Shown one piece after another: positions 34,101 through 42,916 of a DNA stretch of 46,242 nt; the first letter of the stretch is position 1; each line of letters begins with the position of its first letter. Both the position numbers and the translations under genes were made by a program. The stretch lies in assembly GCA_041398785.1 (NCBI GenBank), contig JAWKUA010000035.1, forward strand, positions 1 through 46,242, read 5' to 3'. Source of the stretch: Planctomycetaceae bacterium (GTDB lineage Bacteria; Planctomycetota; Planctomycetia; Planctomycetales; Planctomycetaceae). The notes below the pieces were generated by a model. That model ran no database searches and was not told the origin of the DNA. It was given only the letters and a program-made list of their open reading frames with translations.

Positions 34101-37100
34101 CCCAAGGCCCTCGCGCACGATTTCACGCAGACGATTCACTCCCGCGGTGATCGTGGATGCCAGTTCGCCAAAGCTGGGCAGTGCGGCGCTTGCGAATCCC
34201 GAAGGAGCCGGCGCTACTGTGGGAGTCAAGCCGTAGGCGGGCACGTGCCACGTCCCGCTGATCGTCACGGCCATCGAGCCGACGACGGTTATGGTCGACG
34301 ACGCAAACGAATACCCCGGAGCGGTCGCCGTCATCGAGTACGTTCCGTCCTGAAGACCGGCAAAGGCAAAGCTGCCGTCGGCATTGGTCAGAACGCTGGC
34401 GATTTCGATTCCGTCTTCGCTGGAAAGTGTGACGATGGCCGCGACAGGGGCCGAGGCTTCCGGTTCTGAACCGGCTGCCGCAAGCGTGCCCGTGATTTCG
34501 GACGTCGGTGCCGCCAGTTGCAGGTTTTGAACGATCGGGGTGCCGCCGAGCGTTACCGTCGCGGGAGTCGCAGGCACTCCGGTCAGTTCAATGTCCGATC
34601 CCTGTTCAGTCGGTGTAATGCGGTATGTCCCGTCCGGCAGCATGATCTGCCAGGCTCCGGACGCATCCGTCGTGACCAGCCACTGCAATTCCGGCAGCGC
34701 CGCGTCGTAAATGGCGACCGTTGCTGCGGACACCGGCGAGCCGGAGCTGTCCGTGAGAACTCCGCTGAGCGTCGTCTTCGGGCCGATCGTTTGCTCAATC
34801 GAATTCAGCCCGTCGACGATCGTCACGATGCGCTGTGACGTGCCCATCGCGTCGGTGATGCGCACGCGATAGTCGCCGGGACTCAGGTTGTCGAACGTCA
34901 CCGTTCCCGCAGACGTCGAAGCAACGCGCGGCACCGCAGACGTGTCACCGGCCGGCGACAGGGCGATTGTCAGGTCGGATGTGATCAGCGCCGAAGTTTC
35001 GTCGACAATTGTCAGCGTCATCGACGCGGTGGACGCCTGGACATTCACAACCGCGAAACCACCGGCGGAAACAACGACATCGTTCTGCCGCGCGATCGAA
35101 GCTGCTTCGCTGAAAAATCTCAGAGCGTATGTACCGGGACTGACCAGCGGGAACACATACAACCCGACACTGTCCGTGATGCTCGTCGCGACGACCTGTC
35201 CATCGGCGAGCAGCGAGACTCGGACGCCTTCCAGCGCCGATGTGCCGTTTGTGTCGAAGACCTGACCGAGCACAGCACCGGCTGAGATTTCGAAGTCGAT
35301 CGCGATCTCGTCGGTGTTGCCGGTTACCGTGAAGTCGTGGCGGTGCGAGCCGTCGGGCAACATCAGTGAGTAGTTGCCCGGAGAGAGCCGATCCACTTCA
35401 AACCGCCCATCGGCATCGGTGTAGTGAAGAACAAAGTCGCCGGCCGGATTCACGAGCACCAGCGGCAGGTCGGGCAGCGGATTGAATGCGTTGATGCCGG
35501 TCTGAGTCACCGTCCCCTGAACGGAGGCGACGGGATCGAGCGAAACGTCCTGTGTCGTTGTGGAATTCGCAGCAACCGCGATCGATGTCGTCGCTTCCGC
35601 GAATCCGAGCGCTGTGACAACTATGTCGTACGTTCCCGGTTCGACGCCCGGAATCGTGAACTGGCCGTTCTCGTCCGTTGTGCCGGCGATGATGATCGTG
35701 GCGGAAATCTCGAGATCGACGCCCGCGTTGGCGACGGGCTGTCCGCCGGCAGTGACGGTGCCGGTGACGGTGCCCAGCGTGCTGAAATCGATCGGCAGAT
35801 TGACGTTCGCCGTTGTCACATTCTGCATGACGGCAACGTTGTCGATGCGAGTTTCGGCGGCGCCTGTAATTCGAGCGATCACGGTCACGGTCCCCGAAGT
35901 GACGCCTTCAATCGAGTAGAACCCGTTTTCGTCCGAACGGACGGTGCGAACGTTGCCGTCGAGCGAATCGACGATTACCGTCACATCGGCGACAGGCTGA
36001 CTGGTCGTCGCATCGAGCGTCGTGCCGCTGACGGTTCCTCCGCTGGTCGTTGCAAGATCGATGAGCCCGGCGACGGCACCGGCGACAACGTCCACGACGG
36101 CGGTTGTTGGAATCGCAGTGTCCGTGCTGAATTCAAGCAGATACCGGCCGTCGGGCAGGCCTGCGAATTCGTAAACGCCGCGTTCGTCAACGAAGGCCGT
36201 GTAGCGTGTTCCGTCAGCATGTGCGGCCGTGACGGTCAGTGCCTCATCGGCACCGGGCATCGGCACGCTGTCATCGATGGCGACACGGCCGATGATGCCA
36301 CCGCCTGTGCGCGTGACCAGCAGGCCGAGGTCTGCAACGGCAATCGAAGTGACTTCGACCGACGTCAGGTTCTCGGGCGGCAGGACTTCTTCGAAGTGAA
36401 CCGAATAGTTGCCGTCGGGAAGATTGATCCAGCGCAGCAGCCCGTCGTCTGCAGCGCGAGCGGCAAACGTTTCGCCGGTGACATCATTGACGGCTCGCGC
36501 GAGAACACCGCTTGCCGGACGGTTCGGTTCATCCAGCGCGACCTGTGCCTGCAGGCTGGTCTGCTGGTCGGTGATGCCTTCGGTGAGGATGAACGTCATA
36601 AGACTGTTCAAGTCCGCTTCGCCAATGCCGTTGCGAAGTCGGTACAGCGTGGCTCCTTCCGAGAGACGTCGGACGTAGTCACCGATCGTCGAACCGGCGG
36701 AGACGAATTCGCCGTCGAAGGCTGCGTCCCAGGCGGCATCCGCCGATGCCGGGCGAATCTCAGCTCGCAGGGCGTCCCAGTCCATCGGTTCCGCGATGTC
36801 GGAACTCATCGATGTCGCTTCGATCGTCATGTCCGCGCCGCGGAAACGGAACGGCACACGGACCGTTTGCCCGGGAGCCAGAATTCCGGCCGGTCCGGTG
36901 GTTCCAGCGGGACTGATGGCCAGTTGTCGCAGGACATTCGTCGATGGATCACCGTGCAGATCAAGCGTCAGCGGCTGCGTGCTGGTGATCGTGATGATTG
37001 GCGAAACCAGATCCGTGTCGCCGATGTTCGTGTATTCGAAGTAGCCGGTGTACAGTCGGCCGCCGCGCAGGCTGCCGGGCGTCACGAGGCGAACCTGCAG

Positions 37101-40100
37101 ATCGCCCGGATTGCCCACGACAACTTCGTACGCCGCCGATTGCGAACCGGACGACGAGCCGTCGGCAACATGCATGTCGTAAGTACCGGGATCGATCCCA
37201 ACGAGATCGAACGTCGCAAACAAGTGATTCGGATCGTTCTGCACGACAGTCGCCGTGGCAACAACGGACCCGGTCGCGGAACGCAGTGTCACGACGGCGG
37301 AATCGGTAAATCCGGCGCCGGAAATCAGCGTGCTGGCCTGCCCGGAATTCGCACCGTGGGCTGGCGTGATTGAATCGACGGAAAACTCGACGCGATGCAC
37401 CTTGATGTCAAACCCGGTTCCGCCTCCAGTGCCTTCGCGTCCGTGGATCAGAACGTAGTAGCTTTCCGCCTGCGCCGCCGGGACTGTAATTGTGCGATTG
37501 AGTTCGAGCAGATTCGACGCGGTGAAGTCGAAGATCGATCGAGTCGGCAGGACAGCTCGACTGACGAACACTTCGGCCTGTTCGTCTTGCTCGAACGACA
37601 GATCGAATCGAAGGTCGCCACGACCGTCGGGAACGTCAACGCGATAATAAACGTCCTGACCATTCGCAACGGTGTTGGAAACCAGCGTATCGAACGGCAG
37701 CAGCGGCACGGTGGATTCAATCGCGGAAGACGACACGCCGCGATTGTTGGTGCGGTCGGTGTCGCTTACAGAACCGCGGCTGTCGGCCACGACGAACACG
37801 AACCAGTCGCCGACGTCGACGCCGGGAAACGTTGCTGTCACGGATTCCGTGTACGAACCGTTTCCGGCGATTCCTCCGACATGATCACCGCGGGCGACAA
37901 GCACGTCGTCGGCGTCAAAGGTTGTATCGTCAGAGAGATAAACCGAGTCGGTCCAGGTACCGCTCAGGGCGTTCGAACTCAGATTGTTGACGATGTAAGA
38001 CAGTGTGAATTCTTCACCCGGCATCGCTGTCGCCGGCAACGTGAAACCCGTGACGTCAACGGCCAGGTCGCCGGACAGCGCCGTCATCTCGCCGTTCAGA
38101 AGGACGTTGGTCGGATTCACCGCGGCGCTGAAGAACGGGGCGAGACCGCTGAACTGGCCGATGTCGCCGGTGCGGGAGGCGTAGGTGATGACTTCGTACT
38201 GATCGCCTTCCGTCGGGCCGAAGCCGTTCGCGAGTTCCACGTTGATTCGGCCGGAAGTGAAATCCGCGGCGCCGGTGATGTCCAGGTTGCCAAAGTCTCC
38301 GCTGGCCGGACGGCCGCCGATCTGGATGTTGACGGTGTTCGGGCTGGCGTCGGTGAAGTCGCCGTTGACGGTGAGCGTGCTGCCGGGGCCGAGCGTTGTC
38401 GTGCCGAACGTGCCGAAGTCGATCGATGACAGACGAGCGATCGTCGAGCTTTCGTTCTGAACCCACAGTTCGCCGGTTGCATCGTTGTAGGCCAGAGCGG
38501 CCGGCGAAAGTCGCGCGGCGGTGCTGCTGATCCCGGAATGCGACAGGTCGATGTCTCGCACGAATTCGCCGGTGGCGGTCAGTTCGCGGAGGAACTCCAC
38601 GTTCGAGCCGGCGACGAGCAGGTTTCCAGTCGAACCGATGACGTCGACGTCGCCCCAGTTCAGACTGAAGCCGGGATTGCCACTCGGGTTGATGGAGAAC
38701 GTGGCCAGTGTTGCTCCCGTGGCCGGATTCACTTCGTGGATGTCGCCTGTTTGGTTGAGCACATACAGCGTCCCGCGGGTCGGATGCACCGCGACGCCGG
38801 GCGTGGCTGCAGAAACGGTTGCCAGGGTTACCGTGGCGAGTTCGGCTCCGGTTGTGCTGTCAAGAGCGTAGACAATGGGCGGTGCGACCTGACCGCTGAT
38901 GTAGATCAGACTTCCGGCAGGAATACTCGTCCCTCCGACATTCAGCGCGACGGGTGTTGCGTCCAAGTCGGAAAACGAATCCGGCTGTGCATCGGGTCGT
39001 GGCAGCGCGGGAAGAATCTCGACGCCTTCCGGAGTGAATCGGCGAATGTCCTGACCTGCTCGGATGGAATACAGGTTGCCGCTGGCTTCGTCGACCGCCA
39101 GGGCAATCAAACGCAAATCGTTGCGGATGAAGACCTCGTCGACCGGAAGATCAAACCGCTCCGCTCCGTTGGTGAAGTTGCCGGCGGTGGAAAAGTCGCG
39201 GCCGTTCTGCAGCTCGAAGACTCCCGAATTGACCGCCAGCGCATTGATGTTGGGAAACGCAGACGCCGTTCCGTCCAGAATGATGTGAGCGGCGCTGGAC
39301 GTGATGTCGGGCACGGATCCGGTACTGTCCAGGAGCCGCAGCGTCGCAAACGGACCGGCTCGCCACGTGCCGCCGTGCAGCATGTCGTCGCCAATCGCCA
39401 CGTCGAACTGCTTCGTACGCAGGTCGATGTCCAGTGTTCCCGACTGCACATCCACCGTGCCGAGATTGCTGAGAAACGACGTCGCCGAATACCGAGCGAA
39501 CAGCCGCGACGTGCCCAGTCCGGCCGACTTCTGCAGCGTTCCGAAGTTATAGAACGTCGAACCAAGATTGCTGAAGTCGACGATTTCCAGATCCGCGTCG
39601 CCCCGCAGATCCCACGTTCCCTGATTGACGATATTCACCGTCTGCAGCAGCGTGAAGTGACTGCCGTCCGACTGAATCACAGTTCCGTAGTTGCGAATGT
39701 CGGCCCGCGCGCGGACGGCTTCCGGACCATCGATCGTGACGAAACCGTCGTTGATGATCGAGCCGAATGAATTCGTGCTGTCGTTGCCGATCCAGTGAAA
39801 CATACCTTCGGGGAAATCCAGCCGCGCGGGATTCACGGTATTGCCGCCAATGAACGTCGTGAGTTCCACTCGGCCGGCACCGGAACCGGTGTACGTGCCG
39901 CCCAGCGTGATGTTCGCCGGGGCGAATTCGACGACGGCACCGGCTGAGGCGATGAAGTGCCCGCCGGTGCTTTCGAAGCCGAACACGTTCTGGACTCCCG
40001 CAATCTGCAGCCGCCCTGACTGGGCTTCGATCGTACCGCCGACCATTGCCAGACCGGAGTTCGTTCCGCCCAGCAGCGATTCACTCGTACCGCCGGACTT

Positions 40101-42011
40101 GCGGACGGTTCCGGCGTTGACGAGTCGCAGGCGGTCCGTCGTTGTGTCTGTTTCGAAGTCCCACACACCGCCCGCGCGGTTGTCGATCGTTGCCGCGATG
40201 CCGCCGCTGAAGACTCCCGAATCGCGATGCCGCAGTGTGCCTTCGTTGACAAGATAGCCGTTGCTGAGCGTCTTCTGATCGCCGCCGGAAAGCGTCATCG
40301 AGCCGACATTGATGAACGGATCGGCGGCCGTGCTGACGATCGCACCGCCGGTCCAGTGAAACAGGCCGTCGGAAAAGTCGAACGTCGCATCGCCGCCATT
40401 AAGTCGATCGGTGCGCAGTGTGCCGCTCGACAGTTCCACGCGGCCCGCACCAGTGCCGGTCGTCAAACCGGTGAAGTACGCCGACGTGTTGCCGCCGGTC
40501 AGATCGAGCACGGCTCCGGTTGCGACGGTGAATGTCGCGCCGTGTTCCGCGACATGGTTGCGATCCGACCCCGCCAGCGCGAGCGTTCCGCTGCTGACAT
40601 CGACGGTGCCGCCCAGATGATTCACCTGCGAATTCACCGCCACGTTCATCGTCGACACATCCGTCCCGCCGGACTTTCGCAGCGTGCCGCGATTGTTGAA
40701 GGTTGTTGTCGCAACAGCGAAGTCGGCGTCGCTGCGGAAATCCCAGACGGCTCCGGCGTTGTTGTCGACGATGCCGCCGCCGAACGTTCCACCACCGTCG
40801 ACGAAGACCGTGCCATCGTTCACGAACGTACCATTGCTGCTGAGAGCCTTGTGACCGTCACCGCTGAGCGTCACGAAACCGATGTTCGTGAAGAAGTCAC
40901 CGCCGGGAGCGTCGGTCACAATCGAGCCGCCGGTCCAGTGAAGCAGGCCGTCCGGAAAGTTGAACGTCACGCCGCCGTCGCTGCGGGTGTCGAGTGTTCC
41001 GGCGGAGAGTTCGACGCGGCCGTCGCCGCTGCCCGTGAACGTGCCGGCATAGAACAGCGAGTGTGCACCGCCGCTCAGGTCGAGCACCGCACCGGCACCG
41101 GCGACAAACGTCGCACCGGTGCTGGGCACATTGTTGACGTTGGCACCTGCTCTAGCCAGCGACAGCCTGCCGCTCGTGACTTCGACCGTGCCGCCAAAAT
41201 GGTTGACCTGTGTGCTGGTCGTCGATGCGAGTGTCGTTTCACCGGTCCCGCCACTCTTGCGCAGCATGCCGCGGTTGTTGAACGTCATCGTCGAGGTGAC
41301 GAAATCCGCGTCGCTCTGGAAGTCCCACACCGCACCGGCTTCGTTGTTGATCGTCGTGCTGACGATCAAATTGCCGTTGCCGGTGATGTTGACCGTGCCG
41401 TTGTTCGTGAGGCCGCCGCCGATCGACTTGCCGTCGCTGCCGGAAACCGTCATCGTCCCGTTGAGCGTGTACGAGCCGCCGCCGGTCCCCGCGCCGCCAA
41501 TGTTGCCACCCGACCATTCGACATCGTTCAGCGTCACCGTGCCGCCGCCTTCAACAAACAGCGAACCGCCGTTGATCTGCACCAGTCCGTTGAACGTCGA
41601 ATCACTGGTGCCGAGGCCGCCACTGGCTTCGATGACGATCGTTTCTTCGCTGGCCACTTGAAAAAATCGCCCAGTCGCTGTCCTCACCGTGACGACCGGA
41701 TTCGCCGCACCGCGATCAATGATGACTTCGTCGCTCGAAACCGGCTCGCGTCCGAGATCCCAGTTGGCCGCATCGTCCCAGAAGCCGTTCGCATCGGTGT
41801 TCCAGGTAATCGTCGCCAGCAGAGTGCGGTTTTCGAGCGATTCAACGGCAGGGGCAGCGGTGAAACTGACACGCCCGGTCGTGCGGGCTTTCCGCCGCAG
41901 TGATCTGCGACGACTATCAGTAGGACGACGGCCGATAACGGCATTCTTTGCAAAGCAGTTTCGGAACAGTTCGGCGAGCACCCCGCGGACATTCGGATTT
42001 CGCGATTTCAC
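31170..42011 (-). CDS. Giant repeat-rich surface/exported protein
   Basis: About 3,613 residues. The GTG at 42011 (MKSRNPNVRGVL) is preferred, as AAGGGG lies 6 nt upstream. The N-terminus is Arg-rich and lacks a classical signal peptide but has ESLENRTLLA, the planctomycete motif seen just before mature surface domains. Rough layout: beta-solenoid-like repeats (50-970); a beta-propeller-like region (about 975-1190); a CARDB-like domain (about 1310-1425); an IPT/TIG-like domain (about 1535-1635); several carboxypeptidase-regulatory-like beta modules (about 1900-2590, with repeated DENGFYSIEGV-type turns); an all-helical region (about 2610-2945); a conserved beta domain with ITQQLSGDLDWTTFELGNFGWGD (about 2965-3125); and four fibronectin-III-like modules (about 3125-3570). 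There is no dockerin or anchor. The role is probably cell-surface or matrix. Confidence 0.85.
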   Translation of the reverse strand: MKSRNPNVRGVLAELFRNCFAKNAVIGRRPTDSRRRSLRRKARTTGRVSFTAAPAVESLENRTLLATITWNTDANGFWDDAANWDLGREPVSSDEVIIDRGAANPVVTVRTATGRFFQVASEETIVIEASGGLGTSDSTFNGLVQINGGSLFVEGGGTVTLNDVEWSGGNIGGAGTGGGSYTLNGTMTVSGSDGKSIGGGLTNNGTVNITGNGNLIVSTTINNEAGAVWDFQSDADFVTSTMTFNNRGMLRKSGGTGETTLASTTSTQVNHFGGTVEVTSGRLSLARAGANVNNVPSTGATFVAGAGAVLDLSGGAHSLFYAGTFTGSGDGRVELSAGTLDTRSDGGVTFNFPDGLLHWTGGSIVTDAPGGDFFTNIGFVTLSGDGHKALSSNGTFVNDGTVFVDGGGTFGGGIVDNNAGAVWDFRSDADFAVATTTFNNRGTLRKSGGTDVSTMNVAVNSQVNHLGGTVDVSSGTLALAGSDRNHVAEHGATFTVATGAVLDLTGGNTSAYFTGLTTGTGAGRVELSSGTLRTDRLNGGDATFDFSDGLFHWTGGAIVSTAADPFINVGSMTLSGGDQKTLSNGYLVNEGTLRHRDSGVFSGGIAATIDNRAGGVWDFETDTTTDRLRLVNAGTVRKSGGTSESLLGGTNSGLAMVGGTIEAQSGRLQIAGVQNVFGFESTGGHFIASAGAVVEFAPANITLGGTYTGSGAGRVELTTFIGGNTVNPARLDFPEGMFHWIGNDSTNSFGSIINDGFVTIDGPEAVRARADIRNYGTVIQSDGSHFTLLQTVNIVNQGTWDLRGDADLEIVDFSNLGSTFYNFGTLQKSAGLGTSRLFARYSATSFLSNLGTVDVQSGTLDIDLRTKQFDVAIGDDMLHGGTWRAGPFATLRLLDSTGSVPDITSSAAHIILDGTASAFPNINALAVNSGVFELQNGRDFSTAGNFTNGAERFDLPVDEVFIRNDLRLIALAVDEASGNLYSIRAGQDIRRFTPEGVEILPALPRPDAQPDSFSDLDATPVALNVGGTSIPAGSLIYISGQVAPPIVYALDSTTGAELATVTLATVSAATPGVAVHPTRGTLYVLNQTGDIHEVNPATGATLATFSINPSGNPGFSLNWGDVDVIGSTGNLLVAGSNVEFLRELTATGEFVRDIDLSHSGISSTAARLSPAALAYNDATGELWVQNESSTIARLSSIDFGTFGTTTLGPGSTLTVNGDFTDASPNTVNIQIGGRPASGDFGNLDITGAADFTSGRINVELANGFGPTEGDQYEVITYASRTGDIGQFSGLAPFFSAAVNPTNVLLNGEMTALSGDLAVDVTGFTLPATAMPGEEFTLSYIVNNLSSNALSGTWTDSVYLSDDTTFDADDVLVARGDHVGGIAGNGSYTESVTATFPGVDVGDWFVFVVADSRGSVSDTDRTNNRGVSSSAIESTVPLLPFDTLVSNTVANGQDVYYRVDVPDGRGDLRFDLSFEQDEQAEVFVSRAVLPTRSIFDFTASNLLELNRTITVPAAQAESYYVLIHGREGTGGGTGFDIKVHRVEFSVDSITPAHGANSGQASTLISGAGFTDSAVVTLRSATGSVVATATVVQNDPNHLFATFDLVGIDPGTYDMHVADGSSSGSQSAAYEVVVGNPGDLQVRLVTPGSLRGGRLYTGYFEYTNIGDTDLVSPIITITSTQPLTLDLHGDPSTNVLRQLAISPAGTTGPAGILAPGQTVRVPFRFRGADMTIEATSMSSDIAEPMDWDALRAEIRPASADAAWDAAFDGEFVSAGSTIGDYVRRLSEGATLYRLRNGIGEADLNSLMTFILTEGITDQQTSLQAQVALDEPNRPASGVLARAVNDVTGETFAARAADDGLLRWINLPDGNYSVHFEEVLPPENLTSVEVTSIAVADLGLLVTRTGGGIIGRVAIDDSVPMPGADEALTVTAAHADGTRYTAFVDERGVYEFAGLPDGRYLLEFSTDTAIPTTAVVDVVAGAVAGLIDLATTSGGTVSGTTLDATTSQPVADVTVIVDSLDGNVRTVRSDENGFYSIEGVTSGTVTVIARITGAAETRIDNVAVMQNVTTANVNLPIDFSTLGTVTGTVTAGGQPVANAGVDLEISATIIIAGTTDENGQFTIPGVEPGTYDIVVTALGFAEATTSIAVAANSTTTQDVSLDPVASVQGTVTQTGINAFNPLPDLPLVLVNPAGDFVLHYTDADGRFEVDRLSPGNYSLMLPDGSHRHDFTVTGNTDEIAIDFEISAGAVLGQVFDTNGTSALEGVRVSLLADGQVVATSITDSVGLYVFPLVSPGTYALRFFSEAASIARQNDVVVSAGGFAVVNVQASTASMTLTIVDETSALITSDLTIALSPAGDTSAVPRVASTSAGTVTFDNLSPGDYRVRITDAMGTSQRIVTIVDGLNSIEQTIGPKTTLSGVLTDSSGSPVSAATVAIYDAALPELQWLVTTDASGAWQIMLPDGTYRITPTEQGSDIELTGVPATPATVTLGGTPIVQNLQLAAPTSEITGTLAAAGSEPEASAPVAAIVTLSSEDGIEIASVLTNADGSFAFAGLQDGTYSMTATAPGYSFASSTITVVGSMAVTISGTWHVPAYGLTPTVAPAPSGFASAALPSFGELASTITAGVNRLREIVREGLGEPEADGTRIRAIPIPAECDPAIAEAARRALRKALEWQRAADGFFDNWVERWEGQQQTLWANIGLFGVNLLQFASELIVNARVVSRLDEIASTQYRLLDFLVDNPQLENEVYAVYNQLQRQYDNIQASLTLAVSTTQQGLRNVGAIGTAIGTGTTYFVEGAATSIGDVWNSIVRLGTARDLNAASNVVSKLTGFAGTLGTYASALTTLIPRLATLAERVPALDRLVSNLGPITAALNTISAAAQGVTDQLGDIEQLNQFEETYRNAINNRDGWFEGFLDLISQCREDDDDTHEPDMPNRREFFRALATVRSRDPNDIAGPDGFGDQHFVQSDLVFPYLILFENKPEATAPAQEVFITQQLSGDLDWTTFELGNFGWGDLTFDVPPGLRTYDTRIDLTETLGFYVDVHADIDLSTGIASWAFTSTDPETGDLISDALAGFLPPNATSPEGEGFVEYSIRPMSDIADESQIDAQARIIFDLNEPIDTPVYSNTIDDTPPSSSVETLPVLTKTQSFAVSWSGDDGTGSGIASFDIYVADDGGPFVLWFDDTTGTSAIYNGQDGHTYQFYSVARDNVGLTEADSGGDAQTTLSVSVPFVTGPNVRTSDATPAVTWSDVPGAALYEVWIGDLTNGRAPVIAQTALTSFVPADPLPIGRYRAWVRVKDGSNGEGGWSTGRTFSVTTPTTLNSLPFHANADRTPEISWQPVDGAAMYELWVNNVITGQARVIHETSLTDASFTPTDDLGFGIHQIWVRAVDAAGGRSDWSVPVNIYIGPQLVNPQSPTFDVQPMFEWTSLAGIASYEIFVRTVDGDIRESGLTGTSWTPPTPLPDGPMRWWIRPTADNNRVAPWSDVATSDIGGRTTVLAPTGTVSDTLPTFAWQAVDGAARYILYVERIGDGLVFRNDNVTTTTFTATTPLSAGTYRVWVKAISSSDNVSGYWSRPLEFTVATAGATALPPATPAGILEDLDQIFLGDPFATL
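39430..41370 (-). repeat. Four coding repeats of about 190 residues in the giant protein
   Basis: The N-terminal part of the giant protein repeats a block containing GAVWDF.(S)DADF, FNNRGTLRKSGGT and HLGGTVDVSSGTL-like segments. Copies lie near 41150-41370, 40560-40770, 40010-40195 and 39430-39640, a period of roughly 560-590 bp. The last two copies are more diverged (DNRAGGVWDFETD, VNQGTWDLRGDADLE). The pattern fits duplicated turns of a beta-solenoid passenger domain. Confidence 0.7.
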
Positions 42012-42216
42012 ATCTGGCCCCTTTGTTGATTGAGACTGACCTCCGTCAAAAACGTCGGCGCACACATGGTGCGGACAGAAAATGGCAAGATTTCGCTTCG
42101 ATGCCACGGTAGACTCGTCTCCTCACCAACGTGAACGGCCAGAATTGGCGAATTGCGGCTGCGGCACGATTTTTCGCGAATTCCGATTCACCGATGTATT
42201 CCCGGACTGGATTCCG
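42012..42216. promoter_or_regulatory. Divergent promoter region, giant protein / ECF sigma
   Basis: This 205-bp gap must hold the promoters of both divergent units. The giant gene's Shine-Dalgarno (AAGGGG) is at its left edge. No clear sigma70 hexamers are seen, in line with possible use of an alternative sigma factor, including the ECF encoded beside it. No operator-like palindrome was identified. Confidence 0.35.
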
Positions 42217-42804
42217 ATGTTGGACCGGCTTGAATTCTCCACTCTGATTCAGCGCGTTCGCAGCGGCGATCAGTCCGCCGCAGCAGAATGTGTGCGACTG
42301 TTTGAGCCGGAGATTCGTCGCGCGGCTCGCGTACGTCTGTCCGATCCTCAGCTGCGCCGGATTGTGGATTCGATGGACATCTGCCAGTCGGTGTTTGGCC
42401 GGTTTTTTGTCCACGCGGCCAGCGGCACTCTGGACCTGGACCGCCCGGAACAGTTGCTGGCGATGCTGGTGACAATGACTCGCAATCGCGTCACCGATCT
42501 GGCTCGGCATCAGCAGGCCGCGCGGCGCGATGTTCGGCGCGACACTGGCGGTGCGGGCGGACTTGCGACGCATCCCGACCCTCACCCCGGACCGCTGTCC
42601 GATGCGACAGGCCGTGAACTGCTGGCTCAGATTCACAACCGCCTGGACGCGACCGAAAGAGATCTCGCCGACCGTCGGGGCCAGGGCCAGTCGTGGCCGA
42701 TGATTGCGAAGGAACTCGGCGGAAGCCCGGACGCCCTGCGAAAGAAGCTGGAACGCGCCCTGGACCGCGTCCGGGAGGACCTTGGCCTGGCGGATCCTCC
42801 GTAG
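42217..42804 (+). CDS. ECF-type RNA polymerase sigma factor
   Basis: A 195-residue sigma factor of the planctomycete ECF type that is usually tied to Ser/Thr kinases rather than anti-sigma factors. Region 2 covers about residues 5-95 (LIQRVRSGDQSAAAECVRLFEPEIRR ... DSMDICQSVFGRFF ... TRNRVTDLARHQQAARRD). Region 4 covers about 135-192 (LDATERDLADRRGQGQSWPMIAKELGGSPDALRKKLERALDRV), a helix-turn-helix recognising the -35 element. The ATG at 42217 (MLDRLEFSTLIQ) is chosen as the family-like N-terminus. The kinase gene starts 112 bp downstream. No zinc-type anti-sigma gene is present. Confidence 0.9.
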   Translation: MLDRLEFSTLIQRVRSGDQSAAAECVRLFEPEIRRAARVRLSDPQLRRIVDSMDICQSVFGRFFVHAASGTLDLDRPEQLLAMLVTMTRNRVTDLARHQQAARRDVRRDTGGAGGLATHPDPHPGPLSDATGRELLAQIHNRLDATERDLADRRGQGQSWPMIAKELGGSPDALRKKLERALDRVREDLGLADPP

Positions 42805-42916
42805 TCGCGTTCCGGTGCTGCTGCGTCAAACCGAACAAATCGGAACTTTGCGCTTTTGTGTCCGGATGTCATGGCGATTTTCGTTTCCCAGGTCGAAGCC
42901 TTCAGGATTCTCCACA

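Noticed and set aside
35424..39770. Several long plus-strand open frames (up to 649 codons) opposite the giant gene
   Set aside because: They mirror the codon pattern of the sense gene, are Arg/Asp/Gly-rich without domains, and lack ribosome binding sites.
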